Source: Acidobacteriota bacterium (GTDB lineage: Bacteria > Acidobacteriota > Terriglobia > Terriglobales > Acidobacteriaceae). From it: a DNA stretch of 64,000 nucleotides. The stretch is taken from contig QIAM01000059.1 in NCBI GenBank assembly GCA_003225555.1, forward strand, positions 36,955 through 100,954. The letters are read 5' to 3'. A program made the position numbers and the translations under genes. Each line of letters starts with the position of its first letter. The stretch's first letter is position 1. Below the pieces are notes generated by a model, which was not told where the DNA came from, did not search any database, and saw only the letters and a list, made by a program, of their open reading frames with translations. This document shows, one piece after another, positions 52,838-62,217 of this stretch.

Positions 52838-53455
52838 TTACGGAGCTTCGATCAACTCCATCCTTCCATCCCGGGTACGATGCAGCACCATCACCTTGCC
52901 TTTGGGATCGCGGAAGACGAAGACGTCGCGGTCGCGGAAGTGGGCTTCTTTGATGGCCTCTTCTAGGGTCATGGGACGAATGGCTACGGCGTCCTCGGAG
53001 CGGACGAGGTGTACTTCAGTCGTCTTCGCTACCGCGGGATAGCGGTGTACGAGCACTGGCACCGCCGTCTTCTCCGACAAGCCGACTGCGGTCTGCACGT
53101 CATTTTGATTTCCCTGCGTGGAGTGACCGTTCCACTTCTGGACCTCTTCGGTCTTGCGGGCGGAGCGTTTCTTCGATTCCCAGCGCGACTTGTACTTTAC
53201 GGCCTGCTTCTCGAGGTGATCGAGGGCTTCGTTGACCGCGATGCTCATGTCCTTGGCTTGAGCAAGACCTACGAGCGGGCCGTTGCGGGGACTGATGGTG
53301 ATTTCGGCTTTGTGGCGGTGTTTTTCGACGGCGAGGATGACCTTCGTTTCAAATCTGTCGCCGAGAATTTTTCGGATCTTTGTAAGGCCGGTTTCTACTT
53401 CTTTGCGGATGGCGGGAGTTACGTCGTAGTGTCTTCCGGTGTATTCCACGTTCAT
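52838..53455 (-). CDS. hpf: Long-form ribosome hibernation promoting factor
   Basis: 205 residues. The N-terminal S30AE domain (VEYTGRHYDVTPAIRKEVE, KAEITISPRNGPL) binds the 30S decoding site. The C-terminal domain (VHLVRSEDAVAIRPMTLEEA) dimerises ribosomes into 100S particles. The ATG at 53455 has AGGAGGGG six bases upstream. It sits directly downstream of rpoN, its usual neighbour. Confidence 0.93.
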   Translation of the reverse strand: MNVEYTGRHYDVTPAIRKEVETGLTKIRKILGDRFETKVILAVEKHRHKAEITISPRNGPLVGLAQAKDMSIAVNEALDHLEKQAVKYKSRWESKKRSARKTEEVQKWNGHSTQGNQNDVQTAVGLSEKTAVPVLVHRYPAVAKTTEVHLVRSEDAVAIRPMTLEEAIKEAHFRDRDVFVFRDPKGKVMVLHRTRDGRMELIEAP

Positions 53456-53568
53456 GAGCGCCCCTCCTAGTCGTTTCACCAGTCGAGTTAAATCGGGCAT
53501 CACATTTTGGAACTTGGCAGCTGGGAACCTCAGGGGCCAAAGCCCCATTTCTTATCTCATTCGGATTC

Positions 53569-53588
53569 GGCACGGCTGAAGCCGTGCC
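53569..53588. repeat. GGCACGGC hairpin upstream of hpf
   Basis: GGCACGGC-TGAA-GCCGTGCC, preceded at 53533-53546 by GGGGC-CAAA-GCCCC and followed at 53649-53657 by the isolated right end CGGCGCTAC of family A. Together they fill the rpoN-hpf gap and may act as an attenuator or RNA-stability element. Confidence 0.55.
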
Positions 53589-53674
53589 CTGATACGAATC
53601 CCGCGTCCTTGAGCATTTCACTCGTCTGTTAGAGCGTGGGCGAGACGCCGGCGCTACGGACTCTTGAAACGCTA

Positions 53675-55489
53675 CTATTTTTTTACCCGGCGTTGGTGAG
53701 TGCTCGGGATGCGCATGTCTTCCCGGTATTTGGCTACCGTGCGGCGAGTAACCTGGATGCCCTGGGATTGAAGGATCCTGGTGATTTGCTCGTCGGTCAG
53801 CGGGCGGCTGGGATCTTCTTCATCGATGAGCTTCTTGACGCGGCGCTTGAGGATGAGCAACGACGTGTTGCCGCCCTCGGGGCCTTGTACGCTCTCGCTG
53901 AAGAAATATCGTAGCTCGAATACGCCCTGCGGAGTGTGGGCGTACTTGCTGGCCACAGCACGGCTTACGGTGGAAGGATGCACGCCGATTTCTTCGGCCA
54001 CCTCCTTGATCATCATGGGTTTCAGGTGATCGATGCCTTTTTCGAGGAACTCGTACTGGCGGGCGACGATGGAGTAGCAGACTTTGGTGATCGTCTGCTT
54101 GCGCTGCTCGATGTTCTTGATGAGCTGGATGGCGCTTTTGTAGCGCTCTTTGACGTAGTCACGCGTGTTCTTGTCGTTGCCGTCGCGAGTCAGCAACTTC
54201 TTGTAGGCGGGATTGAGGCGAAGCTGGGGCAGGTCTTCGTCATTCATGATGACGAGCCACTCGTCTCCGTGCTTCACGAAAGCAACGTCGGGCTCGATCA
54301 ACCGCGCCTGGACTTTGTTGTAGCGCAACCCGGGACGGGGATCGAGCGTGCGGATGTAATCGAGCGCCTGCTGCACCGCTTCTAAGGGGCGTCCAATCGC
54401 TTTCGAAATTTCCTTGTGCTGCTTGTTCTGCACGGCCCGCAAGTGCTGATCGACGATGGCCGTAGCGTCCTGCAGGATCTGTGCGGTGCCGTTGCCGTTC
54501 TTGTGCAACGCCAACTGTTGTTGGTGGTAACGCAACTGGGAGAGCAGGCATCCGCGCAGGTCGCGACAGCCCACGCCCGGAGGATCTAGTTGCTGGACGG
54601 TGTCGAGGGCTTCCTGCAAGTCTGCAGCGCTAAAGTTCGCCTTGTAGGTTGGAACTGCCGGCTTGGGCGCCTCTGGCGCGGGGGCGACAGCGGCTGCTGT
54701 CTCGATTCCTCTCGAAGAGAAAGAAGCTTCGGCAGGACGATTGTTGCTTTCAGATGCTGAGCTTCCAGTAAGGTAGTCGAGACCGGGACCTGCACCGTTG
54801 CCAGGTGCAATCTCAAAGGCGGCAGACGAGTCAGAGAGGGACGGGTCCACTCCTTCTGTCACAGGGTCGGTCAGACTCTCCGCCAGTCCCAAGGCTTGCG
54901 CCTCGCTCACAATATTCTTCGCAGTCACTGCGTCGGCTTCAGGCGATGCCGGCGGGGCCACGCCGAGCAACTCGTCATCGCTCGCAATCAGGTAACCGTC
55001 TTCATTGAGGTTGCCGATGATCAGGTCGGCGGCCTCGCGCACTTCTTTGCGCAGGCTTAGCGCCCCCAGCTGCCATGAGAGATGATCAGTGAGATTGCTT
55101 GGCTTAGAGAGGAAATTCTCGAACGACGGGCGCTCGATCTCTTCCATCTCGCTGTGGGTACGATAACCGGGGTCGAGATAGTCCTGGAAGAACGAGCCGA
55201 AATCGATCTCTTCGAAGGGATCTTTCTTTTCGGCCGCGGGGATAGGATTTTCTTCGGTGGTGGCTGCAGCGGCGCGGTCGCGGTCTTCTTCTTTCTTGCC
55301 GACGTCATCGAGGAGCGGGACCGTCTCTTCCAGCTCTTCGAGAACCGGGTTCTCGACCATTTCAGTGTTGATCATGTCCTTGAGCTCAAGCTTGTTGAGC
55401 GCGAGGACAGAGACCATCTGCACCAGGCCAGGAGTGAGGATCTGGCGCTGGGAGAGCTTTACACTGAGTTTGTGCTGCAACAAAACCAT
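53675..55489 (-). CDS. rpoN: RNA polymerase sigma-54 factor
   Basis: 604 residues. The Gln/Leu-rich region I is KLSQRQILTPGLVQMVSVL. The core-binding and helix-turn-helix regions follow. The RpoN box reads ARRTVAKYRE-like (VTRRTVAKYREDMRIPS). It is about 120 residues longer than usual because region II (about 65-270) is an acidic, low-complexity insert (EEDRDRAAAATTEENP, NNRPAEASFSSRGIETAAAV). Downstream of lptB and upstream of hpf. Confidence 0.96.
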   Translation of the reverse strand: MVLLQHKLSVKLSQRQILTPGLVQMVSVLALNKLELKDMINTEMVENPVLEELEETVPLLDDVGKKEEDRDRAAAATTEENPIPAAEKKDPFEEIDFGSFFQDYLDPGYRTHSEMEEIERPSFENFLSKPSNLTDHLSWQLGALSLRKEVREAADLIIGNLNEDGYLIASDDELLGVAPPASPEADAVTAKNIVSEAQALGLAESLTDPVTEGVDPSLSDSSAAFEIAPGNGAGPGLDYLTGSSASESNNRPAEASFSSRGIETAAAVAPAPEAPKPAVPTYKANFSAADLQEALDTVQQLDPPGVGCRDLRGCLLSQLRYHQQQLALHKNGNGTAQILQDATAIVDQHLRAVQNKQHKEISKAIGRPLEAVQQALDYIRTLDPRPGLRYNKVQARLIEPDVAFVKHGDEWLVIMNDEDLPQLRLNPAYKKLLTRDGNDKNTRDYVKERYKSAIQLIKNIEQRKQTITKVCYSIVARQYEFLEKGIDHLKPMMIKEVAEEIGVHPSTVSRAVASKYAHTPQGVFELRYFFSESVQGPEGGNTSLLILKRRVKKLIDEEDPSRPLTDEQITRILQSQGIQVTRRTVAKYREDMRIPSTHQRRVKK

Positions 55490-55520
55490 GTGTTCGGCCG
55501 ATTCTTTCTACTTTTGCTTT

Positions 55521-55602
55521 GTCATTCCGAGCGAAGCGAGGAATCTGCTGTCTGCACGCGCCCAAGGCAGATTCCTCACGGCTAAAGCCGGTTCGGAATG
55601 AC
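55521..55602. repeat. Dispersed repeat family B between lptB and rpoN
   Basis: 82 bases with perfect 10-bp inverted ends GTCATTCCGA and TCGGAATGAC. An inner inverted pair (GAGGAATCTGC / GCAGATTCCTC) makes a long imperfect stem. No coding capacity. A left half copy is at 18966. Confidence 0.75.
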
Positions 55603-55611
55603 AACAGAACT

Positions 55612-56340
55612 TCACACCAGCGAGAAACTCTCGCCCAGGTACACGCGTCGGACTTCCGGATCGACCGCTAGCTCTCCGGGCTCGCCGTGACGGAAGATTC
55701 TTCCGTCATCGATGATGTAGGCCCGGTCGGTTACCGAAAGCGTTTCGCGCACGTTGTGATCCGTAATCAGGACTCCGATGCCACTTGCCCTTAGCCCGCT
55801 GATGATCTTCTGCAGGTCGAGGACGGCAATGGGATCGATGCCGGAAAACGGTTCGTCCAGCAAAATGAATGTGGGATTGATGCACAGGCAGCGGGCAATC
55901 TCCACGCGCCGGCGCTCTCCCCCAGACAGCGCATAGCCGCGGTTTTGGCGGATATGCTCGAGGCCAAGCTCGTCGATGAATTTTTCCATCTTCTCGCGGC
56001 GCTCGTGCCAGGAAATAGGTTGCGCTTCCAGCACCGCGAGGATGTTTTCCTCTACTGTGAGCTTGCGAAAGACCGAAGCTTCTTGCGGGAGATAGCTGAT
56101 GCCATACTGGCGCGCCCGCAGATACATGGGAACGTCAGTGATGTCCTGACCGCCGTACAGCACGCGGCCAGTGTCTGGGGGGATCAAACCTACAATGGCG
56201 TAAAAAGTAGTAGTCTTACCGGCCCCGTTAGGTCCTAGTAATCCAACAACTTCGCCTTGCTCGACGCTGAGGCTAACGCCGTTTACGACCCGTCGGCCAC
56301 GATACGACTTGCCAATTCCATCTGTGGCCAAGGTACGCAT
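55612..56340 (-). CDS. lptB: LPS export ABC transporter ATPase LptB
   Basis: 242-residue ATPase that powers LPS extraction from the inner membrane with LptFG/LptC. Walker [10 protein letters not shown], signature [15 protein letters not shown], Walker [15 protein letters not shown] and [11 protein letters not shown] are the LptB pattern. It lies directly behind the lptC/A gene and ahead of rpoN. Confidence 0.96.
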   Translation of the reverse strand: MRTLATDGIGKSYRGRRVVNGVSLSVEQGEVVGLLGPNGAGKTTTFYAIVGLIPPDTGRVLYGGQDITDVPMYLRARQYGISYLPQEASVFRKLTVEENILAVLEAQPISWHERREKMEKFIDELGLEHIRQNRGYALSGGERRRVEIARCLCINPTFILLDEPFSGIDPIAVLDLQKIISGLRASGIGVLITDHNVRETLSVTDRAYIIDDGRIFRHGEPGELAVDPEVRRVYLGESFSLV

Positions 56341-56352
56341 TTATCTTGCCAT

Positions 56353-58793
56353 TTATCGGGCCACTCGCGTCTGCGTCACCACAGGAGTACTTGCTTCGCC
56401 TTCTACGAGCACCCTACCATCGCGTCTGAAGAAAGTCAACGAAACCCCGGTAATCTTGCCTCGTTCGGCATCAAAAATGCTAGGCGGCCCGCCGGTGAGG
56501 ACGAATTTGTCCTCGGCAGCCAGGTAGACCAGTTTCTGACCTTCCGCCCGTCGGGTCGACTGCTGGATCACTACGTTACCCTGCACGACCATTCGATCCA
56601 GCTGGCCCGGACTCGCAACTGATTGCTTATCAGACGTTTGGCTGCGAGGGAGGAGAAACGCATCGACGGTCTGGGCTGAGGCTGTGAAGTCTGCACCTTT
56701 GACGACCACGCCACTCTCGTAGTGCGCCTTTCGCTCCGCGTCGGTGTAAGTGAATTCGGTGCCGGTGATGGCGATAGCACTGTTTTTCGTGCTTTTCCCC
56801 GTCGGTTCGGCGGCTCGTGCACTCGTGTCTCCAACATCTTTTTCGGCTCGACGAGGATGGTCAGGACCGCATGACCGGGCGTGCCCTGAGCGGTCACAGA
56901 TCGCCGGTCGCGGTCAAACTGGATCGACGGTGCCTGGATGACGCTGGCATCCTGCCACAGGCGGGCGTTGCCGTTATAGACCGCAATCCCCGGATTGCTG
57001 CGGACGCTCATCTGGCGTGCCGTCACGTGAATCGGGGAAGCCGACGCCAGCAGGGCGCCGTTGGGTTGTTCCTTCAACTCGCTGTACGTGCTCTTGACGT
57101 CGCCCTCGGCGAAAGCATCGCCGGTGGCGCGGTTAATCCGGATGGTCTGCGCTGTGGCAGACATGCCGCCGGCAGTGACTTGTGGATTTCCGCTGAGAAC
57201 AATGGTCTGGTCGGCAGGAGCATAGCGGGCACGGTCGGCCCACGCTTGTGTTCGCTTCTCGGGACTCTGGTTGTCGGTGTAGGTGACGTTGTCGGTCTGC
57301 GTGATCGATTCGATCCCGCCTTGCGGCAGGAATGCTGCTTCGACGGCATGGCTGGTGCTGATGCGGTCGGGTTCACCGGGATTGATGCTGACGATTTTCG
57401 CGTCAGGTGCACCATGAAGCGCAGCTAGATGGCTGCGACCGTCTGAGGTGCGGTCGAACTTCGCCTCGAACTTCCCTGCTGTGACCACGGTGCGCTGAAG
57501 TTGAGCGTGAGGCTTATTCGATTGAGAACTCTTAGCGGGGAAAACCGTGATCTGGGCGGCGCCGGAGGTTACCGCGCGGTCGAGAATGCGACCGTTCGCA
57601 AGCAAGAAATCGATAGCCGGTGCGGTGAGTTCGAAATCCTGCGGGGGCGGACCATTCGCCGAGGCGTTACCTTGGCTCGTTTGCTGGATCAGGCGCACTC
57701 CTTCGTCGGCTCGCACCTTATCAAGTTTCTTGCGGCCGACGAAATCCAGAATCAGGCGGCCGGCGCGGGCCTCTAGCGGTTGCACCCCGGAACGCTCGAC
57801 CTGAACGTTGCCTCTCAACACAGCGCTCTGCGGTTCGTTGTGCGCGAGCATGAGTTCGGCCACGTCGGCGCGGGCGTGAACTTTCGAAGTTTGCTCGGGG
57901 CCCGCCGCATTCCGAGACGATATTCCCGAGCGAGCTGCATTTGACCTTCCCGCCGAACGCGCGGTTGGGCGGGCTTCCTCAATCCTGGTCTCTGCAGTCA
58001 CATCGCCCGCTGCCAATGCTCGCTCGACATTGTTGTCTTGCCCCAGGAAGAACGTGGCTCTCTCCGCCTGCAGTGTGTCCGTACCCCGCTCGACTCGCGG
58101 ATCCTCGACGACGATCTGCCGCAACTCATTGATGACGACGGCGCTCGCGGCATCGATCACCGCCGCATCCGGTCCTGCAAGCTGTACATGGATCTGCGAG
58201 GCCAGGGTCAGCATATGCGCCTTGCCCGCATACTGCACGCCCACGGCCGATCCCGACGCTTGGGGTGTACGGAACTCGACCCGGGCATTGGTCCAGGCGT
58301 TTCCTGTCTCGCGGTTGAAGACCAGATCGCGCGTCTTCAAATGGATGGGATTCTTCAGTTCCTTGGGCATGGCTTGGTCAGGTCCGGTCAAGCCGGTCGG
58401 ATTCGCTTCGAGATCGATCTGCACTTCGCCGTTGGCGGTGATGTCACCGGACTTGGGATCATAGGCAAAGTCTTCTCCGGAGATCTGGTCGAAACGCGAA
58501 GAATCCTTCCCGTAAAGAACGATGCTGACGTTGTGCAGTTCGGCGCGTCCGTTCAGCTTGAATTGCTTGAGATCCGTGGCCTGTATGGTGAACAGGGTAC
58601 GCCCACCATCGGACTTGGAGAACTGAAAGCCTTGCGCCGTTTGCTTGATGTCGTAGCCAATCTTGTTGGGAACTTCCTTCAGCCCATTGCGCACTCGCAT
58701 GCGCGCGTAGAAATACATCCCCACTACTACCACCGTGAAGAGCACGGCAGTCGCCAGCAGCCAGCGGCGCAGACGGTAGATGGGGAGCGGCAT
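56353..58793 (-). CDS. LptC/LptA (OstA)-like LPS transport protein, frameshifted
   Basis: The first frame (58793 to 56571) starts with a membrane anchor (LLATAVLFTVVVVGMYFY) and an LptC-like domain (YDIKQTAQGFQFSKSDGG, GEVQIDLEANPTG). Long OstA-type beta-jellyroll repeats follow (MSVRSNPGIAVYNGNARLWQ, DRRSVTAQGTPGHAVLTILV). At a run of five A (minus strand; T5 at 56839-56843) the frame is lost. Adding one A joins it to the frame ending at 56353, which reads KKDVGDTSARAAEPTGKST, EFTYTDAERKAHYESGVVVKG and a final OstA module (VVQGNVVIQQSTRRAEGQKL). The joined product is about 813 residues: LptC fused to LptA. Base-calling error or real slippage cannot be told apart here. Confidence 0.8.
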
Positions 58794-58839
58794 CCTGAGT
58801 CCAGTCTAGCTGAAGAGGTTGTCGGTCAGCATGTCGTGT

Positions 58840-60855
58840 CTAGTCACCAGCGGGGGCCGCGGCTTTCACGCTTTCGCTTTCGGAACGGACCGATCTATAG
58901 TCCCGCAACGAGAGTTCCAGGCCTCCGTATTCGGGATGATCGTTATGTCCGATGGTGAAAGCGATATCGATGGTGTCGCCGGCCAGAAGTGGCGACTGCT
59001 GCAGGCGCTCGGCCATGCGCCAGCCCAGGGCGTCGAAGACGATGAAGTCTCGCCACGAGCCAGTTCTCAGTTCTCGGTTCTCAGTTCTCAGTTCTTCGGC
59101 GGACACTGTTTTTTGGCTGCGGCGTATGGCGGCGCCGTCGGGATGGCAGCGGGGAGTGGTGAGTATCGCTACCGGGGAAAGCTTCTGGTGAGAGGACACT
59201 GGTTCCAAAGACTCGCCGGTTGCAGATTCGTGTTCGCGGGCGCCGGACAGACTTAGACTCTCTTGCCTCCGCGCTCCAGTTCTCAGTTTGAGTTTCACAT
59301 GCTTTTCTTTCAGGATTCGCGGCGGCGCGGTTATCTGAACAGCGAGTGCCGAGAACACCGGCTCCGGATTCGCTACTCCATATGGTTCGAGCATGCGCAG
59401 CGCCTGAAACAGAGCCGGCGTGATTTCGTCGAGTTGCAGTTCGGCGTCGAGGTCTAGCAGCGGGTCGAAGTCGGCAGCAGTCAGCCGGGCACGAGCGAAA
59501 GCGTCGAGTTTGGCGCGAAGTTGCGGAATGTTCGCCGCGGGCATGGCGAAGCCGCAGGCGTGGGCGTGTCCGCCGTAGCGGGAGAAAAGGTCGCTGCAAG
59601 ATTCAATGGCTTCGAGGAGGTGGAAAGCGCGAATGGAGCGGCCGGACCCGAATGCATCTTCACCTTCACGCGAGATCACGATTGTGGGACGGTTATAGCG
59701 TTCGAGCACTCGGGTTGCGGTGATGCCGATGACGCCCCGGTGCCAGCCGTCGCCGTCGACCACAATGCAGTAGGCGTCACAGAGGGCCGGATCGGCGCTG
59801 AAACGCTCTTCGACTGCGGCCAGGATTTTGCGTTCTTCCTCCTGACGGTCGGTGTTGAGACGATCGAGTTTGGCGGCGAGTTCGCGGGCGCGGACAGTAT
59901 CCTTCACGCTGAACAGTTCGATCACGTCGCGGGCCACGTCCATGCGTCCGGCGGCGTTGATACGCGGCGCGATTCGGAAGGCCACCTCGGTCGACGTTGG
60001 TGGCCGCTTGGTGGAAATCTGCGCGACTTCCAGCAGAGCTTTCAAGCCGGGGTTCACGGCCTTGCGCAAGGCGTCCAATCCAAGGCTGGCAAAAACTCGA
60101 TTCTCACCAGTGAGGGGAACTGCATCGGCAATTGTGGCTATCGCTACCACCTTCATGAACGACAGCAACAGCCGCGGCAGATCCTTGGCGTCGAGACGGC
60201 GCTGCATTAATCCTTGCGCCAGCTTGAATGCCACTCCCGCGCCGCAGAGTTGCTTGTACGGATATTCGCAGCCTGCCTGATTTGGGTTGAGAACTGCCAA
60301 CGCATTGGGAACGCCGTCCCGGCCGGGAAGGTGGTGGTCGGTGACGATCAGATCGACGCCGAGTCTCTTCGCTGTTTCCGCGGGAGTGAAGGCGCGAATG
60401 CCCATGTCGACGCTAATGATGAGGCGAATACCTGCTGCGGCGGCAGCCTCGATCACGTCGCCGCGCATGTCGTAGCCCTCGCGTATGCGGTGGGGAACGT
60501 GGAAGTCGGCTGCGCCGCCGCAAAACTCGATCGCGGTCTTCAGGATAATGACGGCCATGGTGCCGTCGACGTCGTAGTCGCCGTAGATCAGGATGGGTTC
60601 TTTGCGTTCGATGGCAGCGTCGAGGCGGTCGACCGCAGCGGGGAGTCCAGCCATTCGTCCAGGATCGTGAAGATGGGAGAGTGATGGAGTCAGAAACCGG
60701 GCGGCGGATTCGGCGTCGGTAATGCCTCGGTGGACTAGGAGCGGAGCTAGGACGGACGCAGCGGCGTTGTCGATTCCGCGGATTGCTGAGTTTTGCAACT
60801 CCGTCGCCAGGCGCGCGACGACATCGCCGTCGGAGGTCTTTTGAAGCCACTTCAT
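58840..60855 (-). CDS. recJ: Single-stranded-DNA exonuclease RecJ
   Basis: 671 residues. The catalytic motifs are YGDYDVDGTMAVIIL (motif I), SVDMGI, and VTDHHLPG (DHH), followed by the DHHA1 region (VIGITATRVLERYNRPTIVI, GHAHACGFAM) and the C-terminal OB fold. A 72-residue insertion between KLRTG and ELRTG in the OB region is bounded by an 11-bp direct repeat (separate entry). The ATG at 60855 fits the RecJ N-terminus (MKWLQK). The open frame further upstream to 61707 is antisense to another gene. Confidence 0.94.
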   Translation of the reverse strand: MKWLQKTSDGDVVARLATELQNSAIRGIDNAAASVLAPLLVHRGITDAESAARFLTPSLSHLHDPGRMAGLPAAVDRLDAAIERKEPILIYGDYDVDGTMAVIILKTAIEFCGGAADFHVPHRIREGYDMRGDVIEAAAAAGIRLIISVDMGIRAFTPAETAKRLGVDLIVTDHHLPGRDGVPNALAVLNPNQAGCEYPYKQLCGAGVAFKLAQGLMQRRLDAKDLPRLLLSFMKVVAIATIADAVPLTGENRVFASLGLDALRKAVNPGLKALLEVAQISTKRPPTSTEVAFRIAPRINAAGRMDVARDVIELFSVKDTVRARELAAKLDRLNTDRQEEERKILAAVEERFSADPALCDAYCIVVDGDGWHRGVIGITATRVLERYNRPTIVISREGEDAFGSGRSIRAFHLLEAIESCSDLFSRYGGHAHACGFAMPAANIPQLRAKLDAFARARLTAADFDPLLDLDAELQLDEITPALFQALRMLEPYGVANPEPVFSALAVQITAPPRILKEKHVKLKLRTGARRQESLSLSGAREHESATGESLEPVSSHQKLSPVAILTTPRCHPDGAAIRRSQKTVSAEELRTENRELRTGSWRDFIVFDALGWRMAERLQQSPLLAGDTIDIAFTIGHNDHPEYGGLELSLRDYRSVRSESESVKAAAPAGD
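59060..59286. repeat. In-frame insertion with flanking direct repeats in recJ
   Basis: CCAGTTCTCAG at 59060-59070 recurs at 59276-59286, exactly 216 bases (72 codons) apart. The left side continues as a tandem of AGTTCTC-type units to 59096. The region encodes low-complexity sequence that breaks the OB-fold pattern, and the frame is kept. Confidence 0.75.
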
Positions 60856-60965
60856 TCGGATGGAGCAGTCTACTACTGTCGGCGGGATGCAGACAGAAAC
60901 CGCCGAGTTTGGCTCGGCGACCGGGTCAGAGACCCGGTCCCACACAGAGGCCCCCGCGCACTCGG

Positions 60966-61442
60966 TTAAGTTTCTTCGTCCTGATCGGAGTCGTCGATGG
61001 CCAGGCCGCCGAATTCGTCGGAAACTTCGAGCAGGCGCTGGTAGCGCTCGTACCACTCGGTGCTGACTTCGCAGAGGAACATCGAGCCCTGGTAGGCCCA
61101 TCCCAGCTGAAGAAATCCGACCTTGCCCACATGCGAGCGGAACCAGCGGGCGTCTTCGACATCGTCGCCGTCGGTGAACTCGGAGTTGGACAGGCGCTCG
61201 AGAAGTCCATCCAACTCCTCGCGTTCCAGCGTCCAGGCGTGCATGGTCAGGAAGGCAGCGCCGCTCGACTTGGCCAGTTCCACGAAATCTTTCCAGCCGT
61301 CGGGATTCGAGCCCGCCTCCCACATGACGCACTGCACCTCTTCGAAATCCACGTAGCCGTGGAAGCGGCGCATGCCATGGCCTTCGATGAAGGCGATCAT
61401 GTCGTCTTTCACCGTCGTCAGATCGTCTGGAATGGGAGACAT
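60966..61442 (-). CDS. Hypothetical protein
   Basis: 158-residue acidic soluble protein (IPDDLTTVKDDMIAFIEGHG, VMWEAGSNPDGWKDFVELAK, DSDQDEET at the end). No signal peptide or recognised family. It lies upstream of recJ in the same direction with a 110-base gap and diverges from the DUF507 pair. Confidence 0.7.
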   Translation of the reverse strand: MSPIPDDLTTVKDDMIAFIEGHGMRRFHGYVDFEEVQCVMWEAGSNPDGWKDFVELAKSSGAAFLTMHAWTLEREELDGLLERLSNSEFTDGDDVEDARWFRSHVGKVGFLQLGWAYQGSMFLCEVSTEWYERYQRLLEVSDEFGGLAIDDSDQDEET

Positions 61443-61593
61443 GGGTTCTCCGCAATTGTATGCCGTTCACAGGTGGGGTGCCAGCGGCGGAGAGGCCGAG
61501 AGGAGCTGGAAGGGCAGGCTGCTCGTCCCTCGCGTGTGTTACACTTTTTGATTCACACAGAGCGTCCGCAGCAGACAGGCATTCGATCCGCAC

Positions 61594-61872
61594 ATGCTTT
61601 TTTCCAAGGAATATGTGGGCTACCTGGCCCGCGAAGTCACCAAGAAACTGATTGCAGGCAAGTTTATCGAGGCCACCCCTGTTCCCGTGGTCACGGAACG
61701 CGTGCATGCCGCCCTAGTCGATGAACTTTCGCTCGAAGACCGTATTAACGACGAAGTGCGCGTGATCCTTGAGGCCTACTCCGAAGAGATGCAGAAGACC
61801 GGGGCGAACTACCAGGAGATGTTCCGCAAGGTGAAGAGCGAACTGGTACGCAAATACAAGGCGGTGCTGTGA
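61594..61872 (+). CDS. DUF507 family protein, first copy
   Basis: 92 residues. LFSKEYVGYLAREVTKKLI and LEDRINDEVRVILEAYSEEM match DUF507. Predicted helical and cytoplasmic. The stop overlaps the start of the second copy by four bases (GTGA). Function unknown. Confidence 0.88.
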   Translation: MLFSKEYVGYLAREVTKKLIAGKFIEATPVPVVTERVHAALVDELSLEDRINDEVRVILEAYSEEMQKTGANYQEMFRKVKSELVRKYKAVL

Positions 61873-62144
61873 GACTGAGCCGCGACAAAGTCAACGTGCT
61901 GGCGCGGGCCGTCGCCGACGTCCTCAAGGAGATGGACGAAGTCGAGTTCATTGAGGACCCGAACACCATCCGCCAGGAAACTCGCAAGATTCTGGAAGAG
62001 TTGCTCAACCAGGAAGAACGAATCGATCAGGCCGCCCGGCAGAAGATCGAGAGCCAGAAGCGGACGATTCTCGAAGGCTCGCAGGAGTGGGACATCCTGT
62101 ATCGGAAATACTACAACGAGGAAGTGAAGAAGCTGGGCGTTTGA
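61869..62144 (+). CDS. DUF507 family protein, second copy
   Basis: 91 residues, GTG start overlapping the first copy. LSRDKVNVLARAVADVLKEM and NQEERIDQAARQKIESQKR, with WDILYRKYYNEEV, are the DUF507 pattern. The two copies are diverged paralogues and probably form a heteromer. Confidence 0.88.
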   Translation: MRLSRDKVNVLARAVADVLKEMDEVEFIEDPNTIRQETRKILEELLNQEERIDQAARQKIESQKRTILEGSQEWDILYRKYYNEEVKKLGV

Positions 62145-62217
62145 TTTCACCGCGGTCGCCAAATCAGGCGCCTACCCGTCAGCCCAACACGTGTCGACTA
62201 TTGCTTTGCTGGCATGC

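Noticed and set aside
60856..61707. Upstream extension of recJ to a 955-residue protein
   Set aside because: It runs antisense or out of frame through the 158-residue gene and the DUF507 start. RecJ proteins begin near MKWLQK here.
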